64,000 bases of DNA from Ignavibacteriales bacterium. GTDB taxonomy: Bacteria; Bacteroidota; Ignavibacteria; Ignavibacteriales; Ignavibacteriaceae. The DNA is taken from the NCBI GenBank assembly GCA_020061465.1, contig JAGUYG010000004.1:34030-98029 (forward strand), read 5' to 3'. The notes beneath the pieces were generated by a model that was not told where the DNA came from, made no database searches, and worked only from the letters and a program-made list of their open reading frames with translations. Position numbers and translations under genes: made by a program. This document shows positions 35,337 through 44,360 of this stretch, piece after piece (the first letter of the stretch is position 1; every line of letters begins with the position of its first letter).

Positions 35337-36716
35337 TTACCTGAGTTGGTAAATATTCTTCAGTTCAGCACCTCTAAAGTAATGTAAAAGAATCTCATCA
35401 AATAAATGACCTCTGGCTGCCATTACTGCCGCCCCAAGCTGGCAAAGCCCTACTCCATGTCCCCATCCGGCACCTATCAGAATAAATTTTTGCGGAATTT
35501 CGTTTTGAATATCTTTCTTCTCCACTACAAATGCCGAACTGTACAAATGGCTTGGTGAAAGAGTCCGTCTAATTTCAAGCTCTTTTCCGATGATTAAAGA
35601 TTTTTTCTTTCCCACTATTTTAAGTTTTATTAATCTCGAAGAGGCACCTCTTTCGATTGGTATAAGGTCTAGAATTTCACCGAAGTCAATACCGCTTTTT
35701 TTGTTGATTATAGAGGAAATTTCTTTCTGTGAATATTCTACTTTCCAGCGGTAAAAGTCCGTAGTTTCTTGATCATAGTCCAACAACACCTGCGCTAAAA
35801 TCCTTTTTTCGTTCGTGTTGCAGTAAGCTGGTGGGTTGCTGCGTATCCATTTTTCGGCATTCTTTTCGATTGAGAAATCGAGGTTATAACTATCCGGTTC
35901 AAATTTGTAATCTATAACTGAACGAAGATAAGGATAAGTAATAGGTTCCCAAACGTTCTCGAAGGATTCGGTTATTCCACCGCAAGCTTTATGATAACGT
36001 GTATCGCAAATTTTTTCTTCGCTCATCAGCACTATTCCTTTTGTTTGTTCCACTGCTTCACGGGCAACGTTTGTGAATACTTTTGTAATACCCTGATACC
36101 TTTGACAGTGATCATCGGCGCATACATCGAACAGTGTATGATCTTCTCTATCGTACCACTTAATGTATTCGGTCTCGGACATAAATGAAGAATCATAATC
36201 GGTCTTCCCTTTTTTTATTGATTTCGATTTTTCTATTTGGGCTAAAAACCAACTGCGCGAAACAATAGCATGAGCTTTTAACAATTGCAATGAAGATTTT
36301 GCGCTCATCTCCGACGAGATTACGCTCACAAGATACTTTTCAATCGGTAAAATATTGATAGCCGCTATTCGGAACGAACCTTCGGACTTGTTTTTATCTT
36401 TCTTTAGTTTCAGTGCACCGGTAAATCTTTGTTTTTCTTTTCTCTCCCAATGAAATTTCACTCCGATAGTTACGTCCTTTAATAAAAACGACTCTAATGC
36501 CGGATCTTGCGGTTCGAATATTATTTCATCTAATATTTGAAGCTTTTCACTCTTGCCTTTACAGATAATTGTATCGTTAGCAATTTCAGCGGAAAACTGT
36601 CCGCTAAATGTTTGATATAACCCAGAAACTTTAAAATCTCCGTGCAATTCAAACTCAATTTTCTCTTCGGTTAAAATTCCAACGCTTATTTCAGGTTCTT
36701 TGTTGAATGTAGTCAT
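35337..36716 (-). CDS. SpoIID/LytB-domain protein
   Basis: The 459-aa protein contains the SpoIID domain: YLVSVISSEMSAKSSLQLLK, AHAIVSRSWFLAQ, CQRYQGI, ACGGITESFENVW and WGHGVGLCQLGAAVMAARGH. SpoIID proteins are lytic transglycosylases that cut denuded glycan strands during sporulation; in non-sporulating bacteria they act in cell-wall remodelling or division. No signal peptide is evident at this start. The extra 100 residues at the N-terminus look like a beta domain of unknown role. Confidence 0.85.
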   Translation of the reverse strand: MTTFNKEPEISVGILTEEKIEFELHGDFKVSGLYQTFSGQFSAEIANDTIICKGKSEKLQILDEIIFEPQDPALESFLLKDVTIGVKFHWERKEKQRFTGALKLKKDKNKSEGSFRIAAINILPIEKYLVSVISSEMSAKSSLQLLKAHAIVSRSWFLAQIEKSKSIKKGKTDYDSSFMSETEYIKWYDREDHTLFDVCADDHCQRYQGITKVFTNVAREAVEQTKGIVLMSEEKICDTRYHKACGGITESFENVWEPITYPYLRSVIDYKFEPDSYNLDFSIEKNAEKWIRSNPPAYCNTNEKRILAQVLLDYDQETTDFYRWKVEYSQKEISSIINKKSGIDFGEILDLIPIERGASSRLIKLKIVGKKKSLIIGKELEIRRTLSPSHLYSSAFVVEKKDIQNEIPQKFILIGAGWGHGVGLCQLGAAVMAARGHLFDEILLHYFRGAELKNIYQLR

Positions 36717-38205
36717 TTTTATTTCGGCTGTATTTTAAATTGAATCAATTGCAGTAAAGTTACCGCCGGTAATTTTTTTACCTATATTTCATAACAAAAT
36801 ATAAGAATAATAAAGATTATTTTTGCCGGAAACATATCGGCACTATGTTCCAATATACTTATCTTAATTTGTTCGATAAAAACTTCAAGTCTTAAAAAGT
36901 AAGAATATGCATTAGATGAGATAAGCTATCAGTTTTAAATAGCCGGCTTCAATCATCGTGTTGACTTATTTGAACAAAACGTTTTAACTTTCAATAAGAA
37001 TCTTTCAAATAGAGAACAATTATTTTCTTGAATCTTTGTCGAATATAGTGGGTAATCATATTCAAGTTTCCCAGCCACAAAGTTATTTAGGCTCAAAGTT
37101 GCACAAAAAACTTTCCGGTCATCCCCGAAAAAATACACTGATAAATCTTGGGCTTCAGTCCAAATTACATTGTTTTTTTAGACTAAAGTCCCGTCCGCCT
37201 ATCGGTGGATTAGGACCTTTTTAGTCCACGACCTGAAGATTGTGGCAAATCAATAATCCTGATTCTATCAGGATGCATAACCTGAGCTTCAAATAATAAG
37301 ATATCAATAGAATTGATTTATATAAGTTTTTTACCCCCCCCCATCCCTCCTAAGAAGGGATAGCACACTTTTTTTGAAGAGATTTTTTAGTAAATGTTTT
37401 GTTAAATTTTTTAATACTCTATGTTGACTTTTCAAGTGTTCTATTACTACCAGATAGGGCGTTGTCCCTTCCTCGTCCGACCTAAGGTTCTCCCGAAAGC
37501 TTTTCCTAAGGATCCCGAATACTTTTCCAAAGGATCCTTCGGACGGGACGGGATCCTTGGACTTTGGAAAAGTACTCCTTTGGAGGAGGGGATGTCAGTT
37601 GATCCTTTGGAAAGGGATAGATTAATGTTATTCTTGTAAGGTATTTTTAACATTAATCTTGACCAAAAAAATTGAGCTTGCGATATCCGTTCCGCGGGAC
37701 AAAAATTTCATTGAGGATACTATACACTGGGTTCATTAGCAGTTACTTAGTGGCTTTAATGTTTTTCAAATCACAAACGGTTAACTTAAGTTGATTAATA
37801 TTATGCTGAAAAATAAGATGAAAGCGACAGTTTGTGAAATAGGAGTTATAACCAAAATTTTTCATGGGTTGTAACTAATATTAATATAAATTATGTTCCC
37901 TGCGGTTGCTTAATAAAAATTTTTGTTGATTGTTCCCCCCGCATACAGCAAGGCTAATAAATATAATTCTGAATCCTCTTGTGATAAAATAAATTTTAAA
38001 TTATACGTCGCTCTACGCACGTTCCTTTCCAAATGAGTGTTTCGACAAGGTCATTGCATTAGATCTTGGAGGAATTTACCAACAGCCTTCATGGTTTTAT
38101 CAAATTCTGCGTAAAGCGAAGTCCTAATATTTTAGCAAAAAAATAATGGCAGACAGATGCCGGCTAATTATTCTTGTTTTATTAATCATATCATAGGAGG
38201 TTTAT
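36717..38205. other. Gene desert of about 1.5 kb with palindromes
   Basis: No credible gene on either strand. The stretch includes a GGGCTTCAGTCC / GGACTAAAGTC-like block near 37150-37230, ATCCTGAT-ATCAGGAT near 37256-37274, a very long hairpin at 37520-37574 inside a purine/pyrimidine-rich repeat (37440-37625), and the ribosome-binding site (AGGAGG) of the next gene. Confidence 0.6.
37520..37574. repeat. Long hairpin in the gene desert
   Basis: TACTTTTCCAAAG at the left and CTTTGGAAAAGTA at the right form a perfect 13-bp outer stem, and GGATCC/GGATCC continues inside. The surrounding 200 bp repeat the units CCTTTGGA, GGATCC and CTTCGG seen also near 41.64-41.76 kb. Confidence 0.8.
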
Positions 38206-38967
38206 ATGAAAATCAGTACCTTTTTACTGCTGATTGTTGTCTCTCTTCCTCTGCGGGCACAAGATATAACAAACACCATCGCAACTGACGGCTTCTTCTA
38301 CGTAAAGGATGCTTCCACAACATTTTTAACTTTAGGACAAGCAAACGGTTATCTTGAGCTTAGTAAAAGTCTGAAACTGCCACATACAACTGCCGAAGAT
38401 GTGGGGGTAATTTATAAAGGAGCAGACCGGTTTTTACATAATTATAAAAAAGCCGGTGTTTCTTCTAATAATCTTTTTATCGGAATAAGCTCGGGCAACT
38501 TTGAACTGACCGGAACATTGGGTTACAATACTGCCGTAGGCGATTACTCATTAGTAAAGCTTACTACAGGTTATTCCAATACCGCAATTGGGTCAAGTGT
38601 TCTCGAAAACACAACAACGGGTCACGGTAATACCGCAACTGGTGTCTACTCTCTTTCTAATAATACAACTGGATCTAACAATACAGCAATTGGAGCTGCA
38701 GCGCTTTATTACAACCAGCAAGGCGGAGCAAATACTGCGATAGGTTATGGGGCGTTAAGCTCATCTAAGGATTATTTAAACACAGCAATTGGGTATGCAG
38801 CAGGTAGTAATCTTGCATGAGGTGACAACAACACAATAATCGGTTATGGCGCCCAAGCAAGTTCTGCCAGTGTTTCAAATCAAATTACTTTAGGTAATAA
38901 TCAAATAACCATTCCGACCAAAGCTTTTGATGGAAATGCTTGTCATAAAATTCATATACGCAACTAA
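38206..38967 (+). pseudogene. YadA-head/tail-fibre-like repeat protein cut by a TGA
   Basis: From an ATG with AGGAGG upstream, the frame has a signal peptide (LLIVVSLPLRAQ). It then has a run of left-handed head repeats of the type NTAIGxxAL (NTAVGDYSL, NTAIGSSVL, NTATGVYSL, NTAIGAAAL, NTAIGYGAL). A TGA at 38818-38820 stops it at 204 aa. In the same frame GDNNTIIGYGAQASSASVSN then QITLGNNQIT continue to 38967. In relatives this is followed by a peptidase S74 self-cleaving chaperone tail, which is missing here. Trimeric surface or fibre proteins need that tail, so the gene is probably dead. Confidence 0.7.
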
Positions 38968-39109
38968 ACCTTTCCAACGGATCATTCTGACAAGGTTTTT
39001 AAGATTCTGCGTAAGGTGACTTAATAACTTCTGATCGAAAAATGTTTTAGGTTAAAAATATCTATTTTGAATAGCGACATAAATAAAATTTTTATATGGT
39101 TGAAGGAAA

Positions 39110-40021
39110 ATGAAAGCAATTGGAAAAACACCTTTAATAAAATTGGAACGATTAACTGAACCCGGCTGGGCAGAAATTTATGTTAAATATGAAGGCGCAA
39201 ATCCCACGGGAAGCATGAAAGATCGTATGGCGCTTTCAATGATTGAAGGAGCTGAAAAAAGAGGCGAACTCAAACCGAAAGGAACAGTGGTCGAATATAC
39301 CGGCGGAAGCACAGGAAGCTCTTTGGCAATGGTGTGCGCAGTAAAAGGATATAATGCTCACTTTGTTTCATCTGATGCTTTTGCTGAAGAAAAACTTCAA
39401 ACAATGCGGGCATTTGGCGCTGAGCTTGATATTATCCCCAGTGAAAATGGTTTAATAACAGCAAAACTTATTAACTCTTTAATTGAAAGAGCAAGAGAAT
39501 TAAGTAAAGCTCCAAATACTTTTTGGACCGATCAGTTTAATAATGTTGACAATAGGAATGCATATCATGCTATGGCAAATGAAATTTTAGATGTGCTGGG
39601 AAATGATATTGACGAATTTATAATGGGAGTAGGAACAGGAGGATGTTTTTCAGGCAACGCGGAAGTATTTAAAAATAAAATACCAAATATCCGTTGCATC
39701 GCCATTGAACCGATGAACGTACGCTCTCTCTCAGGCGGCGATACAACAGGAAAGCACAAATTAGAAGGGATTGGTGCAGGCTTTGTACCATCCATTTGCA
39801 GATTGGATTTAGCAGATGAGATAATAGCAGTGTCAGATGAGGATGCATATTCAACTGCAAACAAACTTGCAAGGTTGGAAGGAATTTTTGGAGGAACCAC
39901 TTCCGGTGCGAATGTTTGGGCGGCTATCCAAAGAGCAAAGATTATAGGACCGGGGAAGAAAGTTGTTACAGTAATTTGTGATACGGGATTAAAATATCTT
40001 AATGGAGATTTGTATAAATAA
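39110..40021 (+). CDS. PLP-dependent cysteine synthase-family enzyme
   Basis: The 303-aa fold-type II PLP enzyme has the cofactor lysine in NPTGSMKDRMA (Lys37), the EYTGGSTGSSLA loop, and the phosphate-binding GVGTGGCFSG. The overall layout is that of CysK/CysM/cystathionine beta-synthase. The reaction is probably beta-replacement on O-acetylserine or a related substrate. The TGGSTGSS loop differs from the TSGNTG of true CysK, so a different substrate is possible. It stands alone between spacers of 150-230 bp. Confidence 0.87.
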   Translation: MKAIGKTPLIKLERLTEPGWAEIYVKYEGANPTGSMKDRMALSMIEGAEKRGELKPKGTVVEYTGGSTGSSLAMVCAVKGYNAHFVSSDAFAEEKLQTMRAFGAELDIIPSENGLITAKLINSLIERARELSKAPNTFWTDQFNNVDNRNAYHAMANEILDVLGNDIDEFIMGVGTGGCFSGNAEVFKNKIPNIRCIAIEPMNVRSLSGGDTTGKHKLEGIGAGFVPSICRLDLADEIIAVSDEDAYSTANKLARLEGIFGGTTSGANVWAAIQRAKIIGPGKKVVTVICDTGLKYLNGDLYK

Positions 40022-40230
40022 AACATCAAAAAAAATCCATTGATGCAAGTGAAGCAAGAGCGAAAAACAAAACACAATCTATTATTTTTTAAAGAAGTTT
40101 GGTGTTTTAATTCACCACATTAATAATCTTTTTCTGCTGCGTTGTTCTGCATAACAGTACAAGTAATCCTTGAAGACCACCTTTTGAATTTAAACCGACT
40201 AACAAGAAACAACCAACGCGAGGAATAATC

Positions 40231-40763
40231 ATGCTTACAAAAAACAAATGCTTGATATGACCCCAATCGGGGCAAAATTTTTAATCAAGAAAACTGCATT
40301 GGAAACTGACGGCAATTCATTTGAAATGGAATGGGAGCTTGCACCTCATACCGGCGGAACCCCGTATCATAAACACCCGTACGCACTTGAAACTTACGAA
40401 ATCCTGGACGGTGAGATGGATATTTTTTTGATTGATAAGTGGATTACGCTAAAGAAAGGCGAAAGTGTTACGGTGAACGAAGGTGAAACTCATACTTTTA
40501 AAAATTCATCGGATCATATAACAAAGGCTTACAACACTCATCAGCCGGCAAAAAAATTTGACGAGTATTTTGAAGGACTAAATCAGATAGTAATTAAACT
40601 GTCGGACAAAGGAAGGAAAAAACTAAAACTAAATTTTATTAGTGCGCTTTACCTTTCAATGTTGATGAAAAAATTTCCGGACGAAATTATTTCTGTTAAA
40701 CCGCCGTCGCTGGTTGTTTCATTGTTGAACTACATCGGGAAGCTGCTCAACCTCAAATTATGA
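40231..40763 (+). CDS. Cupin-domain protein, possibly frameshifted at its start
   Basis: From the ATG at 40248 the frame gives 171 aa with a cupin: WELAPHTGGTPYHKHPYALETYE (metal His pair) and GESVTVNEGETHTFKN (Glu, His), with MDIFLIDKWITLKKG between. However the good ribosome-binding site (GCGAGG) belongs to the ATG at 40231, which opens MLTKNKCLI and stops. A one-base shift would fuse the two as MLTKNK-LDMTPIGAKF, the usual N-terminus. So either the start moved to 40248 or the gene carries a fresh frameshift. Function is unknown. Confidence 0.75.
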
Positions 40764-41033
40764 AAATACCGTTGAATATAATGTCGTTGCGCTGCATTGC
40801 AGTACAAATTTCTGTGTGTAAAACACATGAATAATCTGGGCTGCGGGATATTTTATCTTCTTTATGTACATAAAACCCGAATAAAATATTTTAAGTTGAA
40901 ATTACTTTTTATAATCGGAAATTATTACATGTTTAAGAACATTCGGGGGTTAAGATTTTACCGACAAAGTACTAATTAACTATTTTCAAAAACAATTTAG
41001 GCAATTGCATAAATTTATTTTAGGAGAAGAGAT
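40764..41033. other. Intergenic region between the cupin and VOC genes
   Basis: GTTGCGCTGCATTGCAGTACAA near 40786 resembles GTTGTTCTGCATAACAGTACAA near 40141, upstream of the cupin gene. The two may be a short direct repeat flanking the cupin gene. AAGTTG and TTTTATCT-rich dyads follow. Confidence 0.4.
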
Positions 41034-41534
41034 ATGCTAAACAAAATTCAAAAAATCATTCCCTGTTTGTGGTTTGCCAATCAAGCTGAAGATGCTGTAA
41101 AATTTTACACCTCAATTTTCGGGAATTCTGAAATAGGGAAGATTACCCGCTATGGAGATGAAGGATATGAGATACACGGAATGCCGAGGGGAACAGTAAT
41201 GACCATTACATTCCGGCTTGGGGGACAGGAATTTACTGCATTAAACGGCGGACCTCATTTTAAGTTCAATGAAGCTATTTCATTTATCATCAATTGTGAA
41301 ACACAGCAAGAAGTAGATTATTATTGGGATAAGTTAGGTGAAGGCGGAGATGAAAGAGCGCAGCAATGCGGCTGGCTAAAAGATAAGTATGGCGTGTCCT
41401 GGCAAGTGGTTCCCACCGCATTAACAGAGATGCTTAACGATCCTGATTCGACAAAGTCTGAAAGAGTTATGCGCGCACTGCTTCAAATGAAAAAGCTGGA
41501 TATCCAAAGCCTAAAACAAGCCTATAAGGGATAG
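41034..41534 (+). CDS. PhnB-like VOC protein
   Basis: The 166-aa protein matches the PhnB/3-demethylubiquinone-methyltransferase-like VOC family: QKIIPCLWFANQAEDAVKFY, GTVMTITFRLGGQEFTALNGG, FKFNEAISFIINCETQQEVD, and ERAQQCGWLKDKYGVSWQVVP. The family name is historical and most members have no methyltransferase role. It is a small metal-binding fold acting in the cytoplasm, with substrate unknown. A TAGGAGAAGAG precedes the ATG. Confidence 0.9.
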   Translation: MLNKIQKIIPCLWFANQAEDAVKFYTSIFGNSEIGKITRYGDEGYEIHGMPRGTVMTITFRLGGQEFTALNGGPHFKFNEAISFIINCETQQEVDYYWDKLGEGGDERAQQCGWLKDKYGVSWQVVPTALTEMLNDPDSTKSERVMRALLQMKKLDIQSLKQAYKG

Positions 41535-42462
41535 GACTAAGTGTAACTAAAAAAACGATGGGCAGCCTGTAATTAAGGTTTTTTCTCTCAAGAATATATT
41601 AACCCGGCTTCGACACAAACATTAGAACTTACTGGGAAAAAGTGGATATCAGCATGATCCTTCGGAAAAGTTTGATTTTATTAAATAATCAATACATTAG
41701 CCTTTCCGAATGCTCTTCCGAAGGAACCTTCGGTCGGGATGTCGAAGACGGGTTAACCATTTGCGGCTTCAAATTTATTTTGATTCTTAATCCGATAAAG
41801 GCATGTTAACATTTAATGTCTCCTCCAAGGAATGTTCGAGAATATGTTGAACGCATAATGATCGATTATTGTACAATACGAGTTTTAGTATATGCTTGTC
41901 ATCAAGTTAAGATGGGTTTTCAAATTTGCGCCAACCAGGTCACACTTTTCGAAGAGCATACACATTTCGGGAGTGCGGCTCTTTGAATCATGATGTTCAT
42001 TCCATAATTTCAATGCAATGAGAAAACCGGAAAGTGAACTCTTTACTTTGCTGATCGAAACTCTCGATGGCAAGATTATCGGGCAAAACTAGTGCGTGAT
42101 ATTCAAATTCTTCTCCGCGAAGTCGATACCTGTTTAACAGGTATATTCTAAGGCTGATTAATAAATTGCATCTAAAATAAAAAGTGATGCTGCTTGGCGC
42201 AAAGTTATGCTAAGCTAATGTACATCGTTCCCTTTGTTGTGGGCAAGTTTAAAAAACGACACAGCATGAGCAGACAGGTAAGAGAACCACCGCAATTTTG
42301 GTTTGACAGTTCTTGACTGTAACCTCGTACTTTTGTTACATCTTGACATTCATTGCTGACTGACAAGAATTTTAATTATATAAAAGTGGAGACCAGCGAC
42401 CACTCAAAAAACGGGGCGACACCGAAAAGCCACACGAGTAGGAAAATAAAAAGGAAAATATT
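41535..42462. other. Noncoding 0.9-kb spacer with inverted repeats
   Basis: No gene I can support. TTAACCCGGCTTCGACA at about 41599 and TGTCGAAGACGGGTTAA at about 41740 bound a palindromic element with CTTCCGAAGG units. TTTGCGCCAA at 41925 is mirrored by TTGGCGCAAA at 42193, directly before GTTATGC, an arrangement that could be an old attC site. The minus-strand frame at 41885-42073 has no recognisable product. Confidence 0.5.
41599..41757. repeat. Palindromic element with 16-bp inverted ends
   Basis: The ends TTAACCCGGCTTCGACA and TGTCGAAGACGGGTTAA pair with one mismatch. Inside are ATCCTTCGGAAAAG and CTTTCCGAA plus CTTCCGAAGGAACCTTCGG, related to the 37.5-kb repeat. Confidence 0.7.
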
Positions 42463-42786
42463 ATGAAAAAAGGAATGATTAAAGTAAGCGTGCTGTATCC
42501 AAATGGAGATGGCAAAACATTTGACATGGATTATTATTGCGATAAGCATGTGCCTATGGTTGCTGGATTATTAGGCGACTCAGTGAAGGGTGCAACAGTT
42601 GAAAAAGGACTGGGAGGAGGTGCCCCTGACGCTCCAGCGCCTTACTTAGCAATGGGTAACTTGTACTTTGATACTATTCAAGCATTTGAAAATTCCTTCG
42701 GACCAAATGCGGATAAGATAATGGCAGACCTTCCCAATTTTACGAATATTGAACCCGTTATTCAGGTTAGTGAGGTGAAGATTTAA
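42463..42786 (+). CDS. EthD-family dimeric alpha-beta barrel protein
   Basis: The 107-aa protein has the EthD pattern: KVSVLYPNGDGKTFDMDYYC followed by DKHVPMVAGLLGD, and later YLAMGNLYFDTIQAFENSFG and PNFTNIEPVIQVSEV. EthD domains are ferredoxin-like dimers, often catalysing reductase, dehalogenase or decarboxylase-type steps in degradative pathways. It is followed within 25 bp by an attC-like site, so it may be an integron gene cassette. Confidence 0.88.
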   Translation: MKKGMIKVSVLYPNGDGKTFDMDYYCDKHVPMVAGLLGDSVKGATVEKGLGGGAPDAPAPYLAMGNLYFDTIQAFENSFGPNADKIMADLPNFTNIEPVIQVSEVKI

Positions 42787-42807
42787 ATAAGAAGGCGGAA
42801 AACCAGC

Positions 42808-42938
42808 CCATAACAGCAGCTACCCAAAAGTGGCTGTGAAGTGCTTAAATAAAACATGGTGCATCAAATAAACTCTGGTGCGTTAAGATAGTTTAGTGTT
42901 TCAAATCGCCATCTTCGGGTAGCTGCAAAACGTTAGGC
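42808..42938. other. attC-like recombination site 1
   Basis: The 5' box CCATAAC is followed by GCAGCTACCC (42816-42825). Its complement GGGTAGCTGC (42917-42926) is followed, 5 nt later, by GTTAGGC (42932-42938), the canonical R' core. Between them the arms stay imperfectly complementary (AAGTGGC-TGTGAAGTGCTTAAA against TTTAGTGTTTCAAATCGCCA). Length is 131 bp. This is the structure of an integron attC, found right after a short gene. Confidence 0.55.
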
Positions 42939-43022
42939 GAAACAAAGCATAGCTTGTAAATAAATCGAGTGCAATTTCTCGTACTCTTTAACTTTCATTC
43001 ATCAACATAAGGAGAATCTATT

Positions 43023-43334
43023 ATGCGTTACATTGTAAAATTTAACTTTCCAGCCGAAGCAGGGAACTCTGCGTTGCGGGATTCACAATTCAATTCAAAA
43101 ATGCAGCAACTACTCTCCGATCTTAAAGCTGAAGCGGCGTATTTCACAGTGGTGAACGGTCGGCGAGGAGGCTACATCGTGCTAAACCTCGATGATGCAT
43201 CAAAAATACCAGCCGTTGCTGAACCGTTGTTTTTATGGCTGAAAGCAGAAATTGAGATCATCCCGGTAATGTTGCCAGAAGACTTGATGAAGGCAGGTCC
43301 GTCGATCGAATCCGTAATGAAAAAATGGGGATAA
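43023..43334 (+). CDS. Small dimeric alpha-beta barrel-like protein
   Basis: The 103-aa protein has a ferredoxin-like pattern: MRYIVKFNFPAEAGN, then helix SKMQQLLSDLKAEAAYFTVV, NGRRGGYIVLNLDDASKIPA and LKAEIEIIPVMLPEDL. It resembles DUF3303/muconolactone-isomerase-like small proteins. Function is unknown. It lies between two attC-like sites and its base composition looks GC-richer than surrounding genes, as expected for an acquired cassette. An AAGGAGAA precedes the ATG. Confidence 0.75.
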   Translation: MRYIVKFNFPAEAGNSALRDSQFNSKMQQLLSDLKAEAAYFTVVNGRRGGYIVLNLDDASKIPAVAEPLFLWLKAEIEIIPVMLPEDLMKAGPSIESVMKKWG

Positions 43335-43398
43335 CAGCTACGCTGTGTGTATCTTTTTCTGTTTGCTAAATCTTGAGGACCAGGATTCGCTTTGTTTC

Positions 43399-43532
43399 GC
43401 CTAACTAACAGCATTACGATATCCGCTTTGTTGAAAGTTTTTATTGTGCTCGTTCAGTGCCATCCCACCAAGAGAAGAATTGTTTTTTAATAGTTAGCGG
43501 GATGGTACTGCGTAAGGCTGCAGAAGTTAAAC
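43399..43532. other. attC-like recombination site 2
   Basis: GCCTAAC (43399-43405, R'' type) is followed by CAGCATTACG (43409-43418). The complement CGTAAGGCTG (43511-43520) is followed, 5 nt later, by GTTAAAC (43526-43532), which fits the GTTRRRY core. An inner hairpin CAGTGCCATCCC / GGGATGGTACTG extends the stem. Length is 134 bp, the same as site 1 within 3 bp. Confidence 0.5.
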
Positions 43533-43726
43533 GAAGTTTCTGCATTAGAGAGTTTTAGACTACTGCATCATCTTATGGCGGCGAAAGCAACTGAGTTATT
43601 GGTCGAGAAGTTACACTGCGTTGGTTACGCAGCCACTATGAAGCATGGAAACATTCATCAATTATTAATTGAATATATTGTCTTAATCCACATTATAACA
43701 ATAACAACCATGGAAAGGAGAAAAAC
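43533..43726. other. Leader of the cassette cupin gene
   Basis: GCAGAAGTT and AACTTCTGC-like arms (43520-43545) give another small hairpin next to the attC core. The rest is AT-rich, with the AAAGGAG ribosome-binding site before 43727. Confidence 0.4.
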
Positions 43727-44101
43727 ATGGCAGCACAGGTAACAGTAACAAAGTTTGAAGTGAAATCTCACAATAGTCCTGATGAGATCCGCACACCGGA
43801 CAAAACTCGCGTCGAGATCGTCAGGCTCGAAGGTTTCACAGTCGGTCGTTTCAATTTAGGAGCCGGATGGCGATGGTCTCAGTGTATCCTGCCTATAGTT
43901 CATACAGAATCATGTCAGCTCTCACATGTGGGTTACGCAGTTTCGGGACGAATCGTTGTCCGCTTAAATGACGGAACCGAGAAAACCATCAGTGCGGGTG
44001 AGTCGTACACTATACCTCCCGGTCACGACGCATGGGTTGACGGAAATGAACCTTTCGTTGCAATAGAAATAATGAGTGCCGAGCAATACGCAAAACCTTA
44101 A
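43727..44101 (+). CDS. Small cupin-domain protein
   Basis: The 124-aa protein is a single cupin: FNLGAGWRWSQCILPIVHTE, LSHVGYAVSGRIVVRLNDG (the usual GxxHxxxxxx-like strand is modified), and GESYTIPPGHDAWVDGNEP. Metal ligand candidates are the His in IVHTE, the His in LSHVG and the His in GHDAW. The gene appears GC-richer than its neighbours and lies directly after the second attC-like site. It may be an imported cassette of unknown function. Confidence 0.87.
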   Translation: MAAQVTVTKFEVKSHNSPDEIRTPDKTRVEIVRLEGFTVGRFNLGAGWRWSQCILPIVHTESCQLSHVGYAVSGRIVVRLNDGTEKTISAGESYTIPPGHDAWVDGNEPFVAIEIMSAEQYAKP

Positions 44102-44360
44102 CTATGCAATTAGCAGATGTTAATCCGGCTTTTTAAATCATCCGCTTGACGCTGGATTGCACAACTTTGCAATTGCCGGTATAGAACATTTCTCTTACAC
44201 ATTCAAAGGTAAATCTAGATGGACAGGAATGAAGTAGTTTCATGACGGATATTAATTATCATAGATGAGTTCACTCTAAGAAGGTAATTTTTGCGATAGA
44301 ACATTTCACACTTTTCTCCGATCAAAACCGAAACAATAATTTTGAATTTTCAATGTGTTC

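Noticed and set aside
37421..37653. Overlapping frames on both strands
   Set aside because: They arise from the long palindrome; their products are mirror-like and have no domain.
41885..42073. Minus-strand 62-codon frame
   Set aside because: It lies in an inverted-repeat spacer, and I could not match the product to any family; not enough to call a gene.
37000..43000. CRISPR array in the repeat-rich region
   Set aside because: Repeats are palindromic and irregularly spaced; there are no regular direct repeats with unique spacers and no cas genes.
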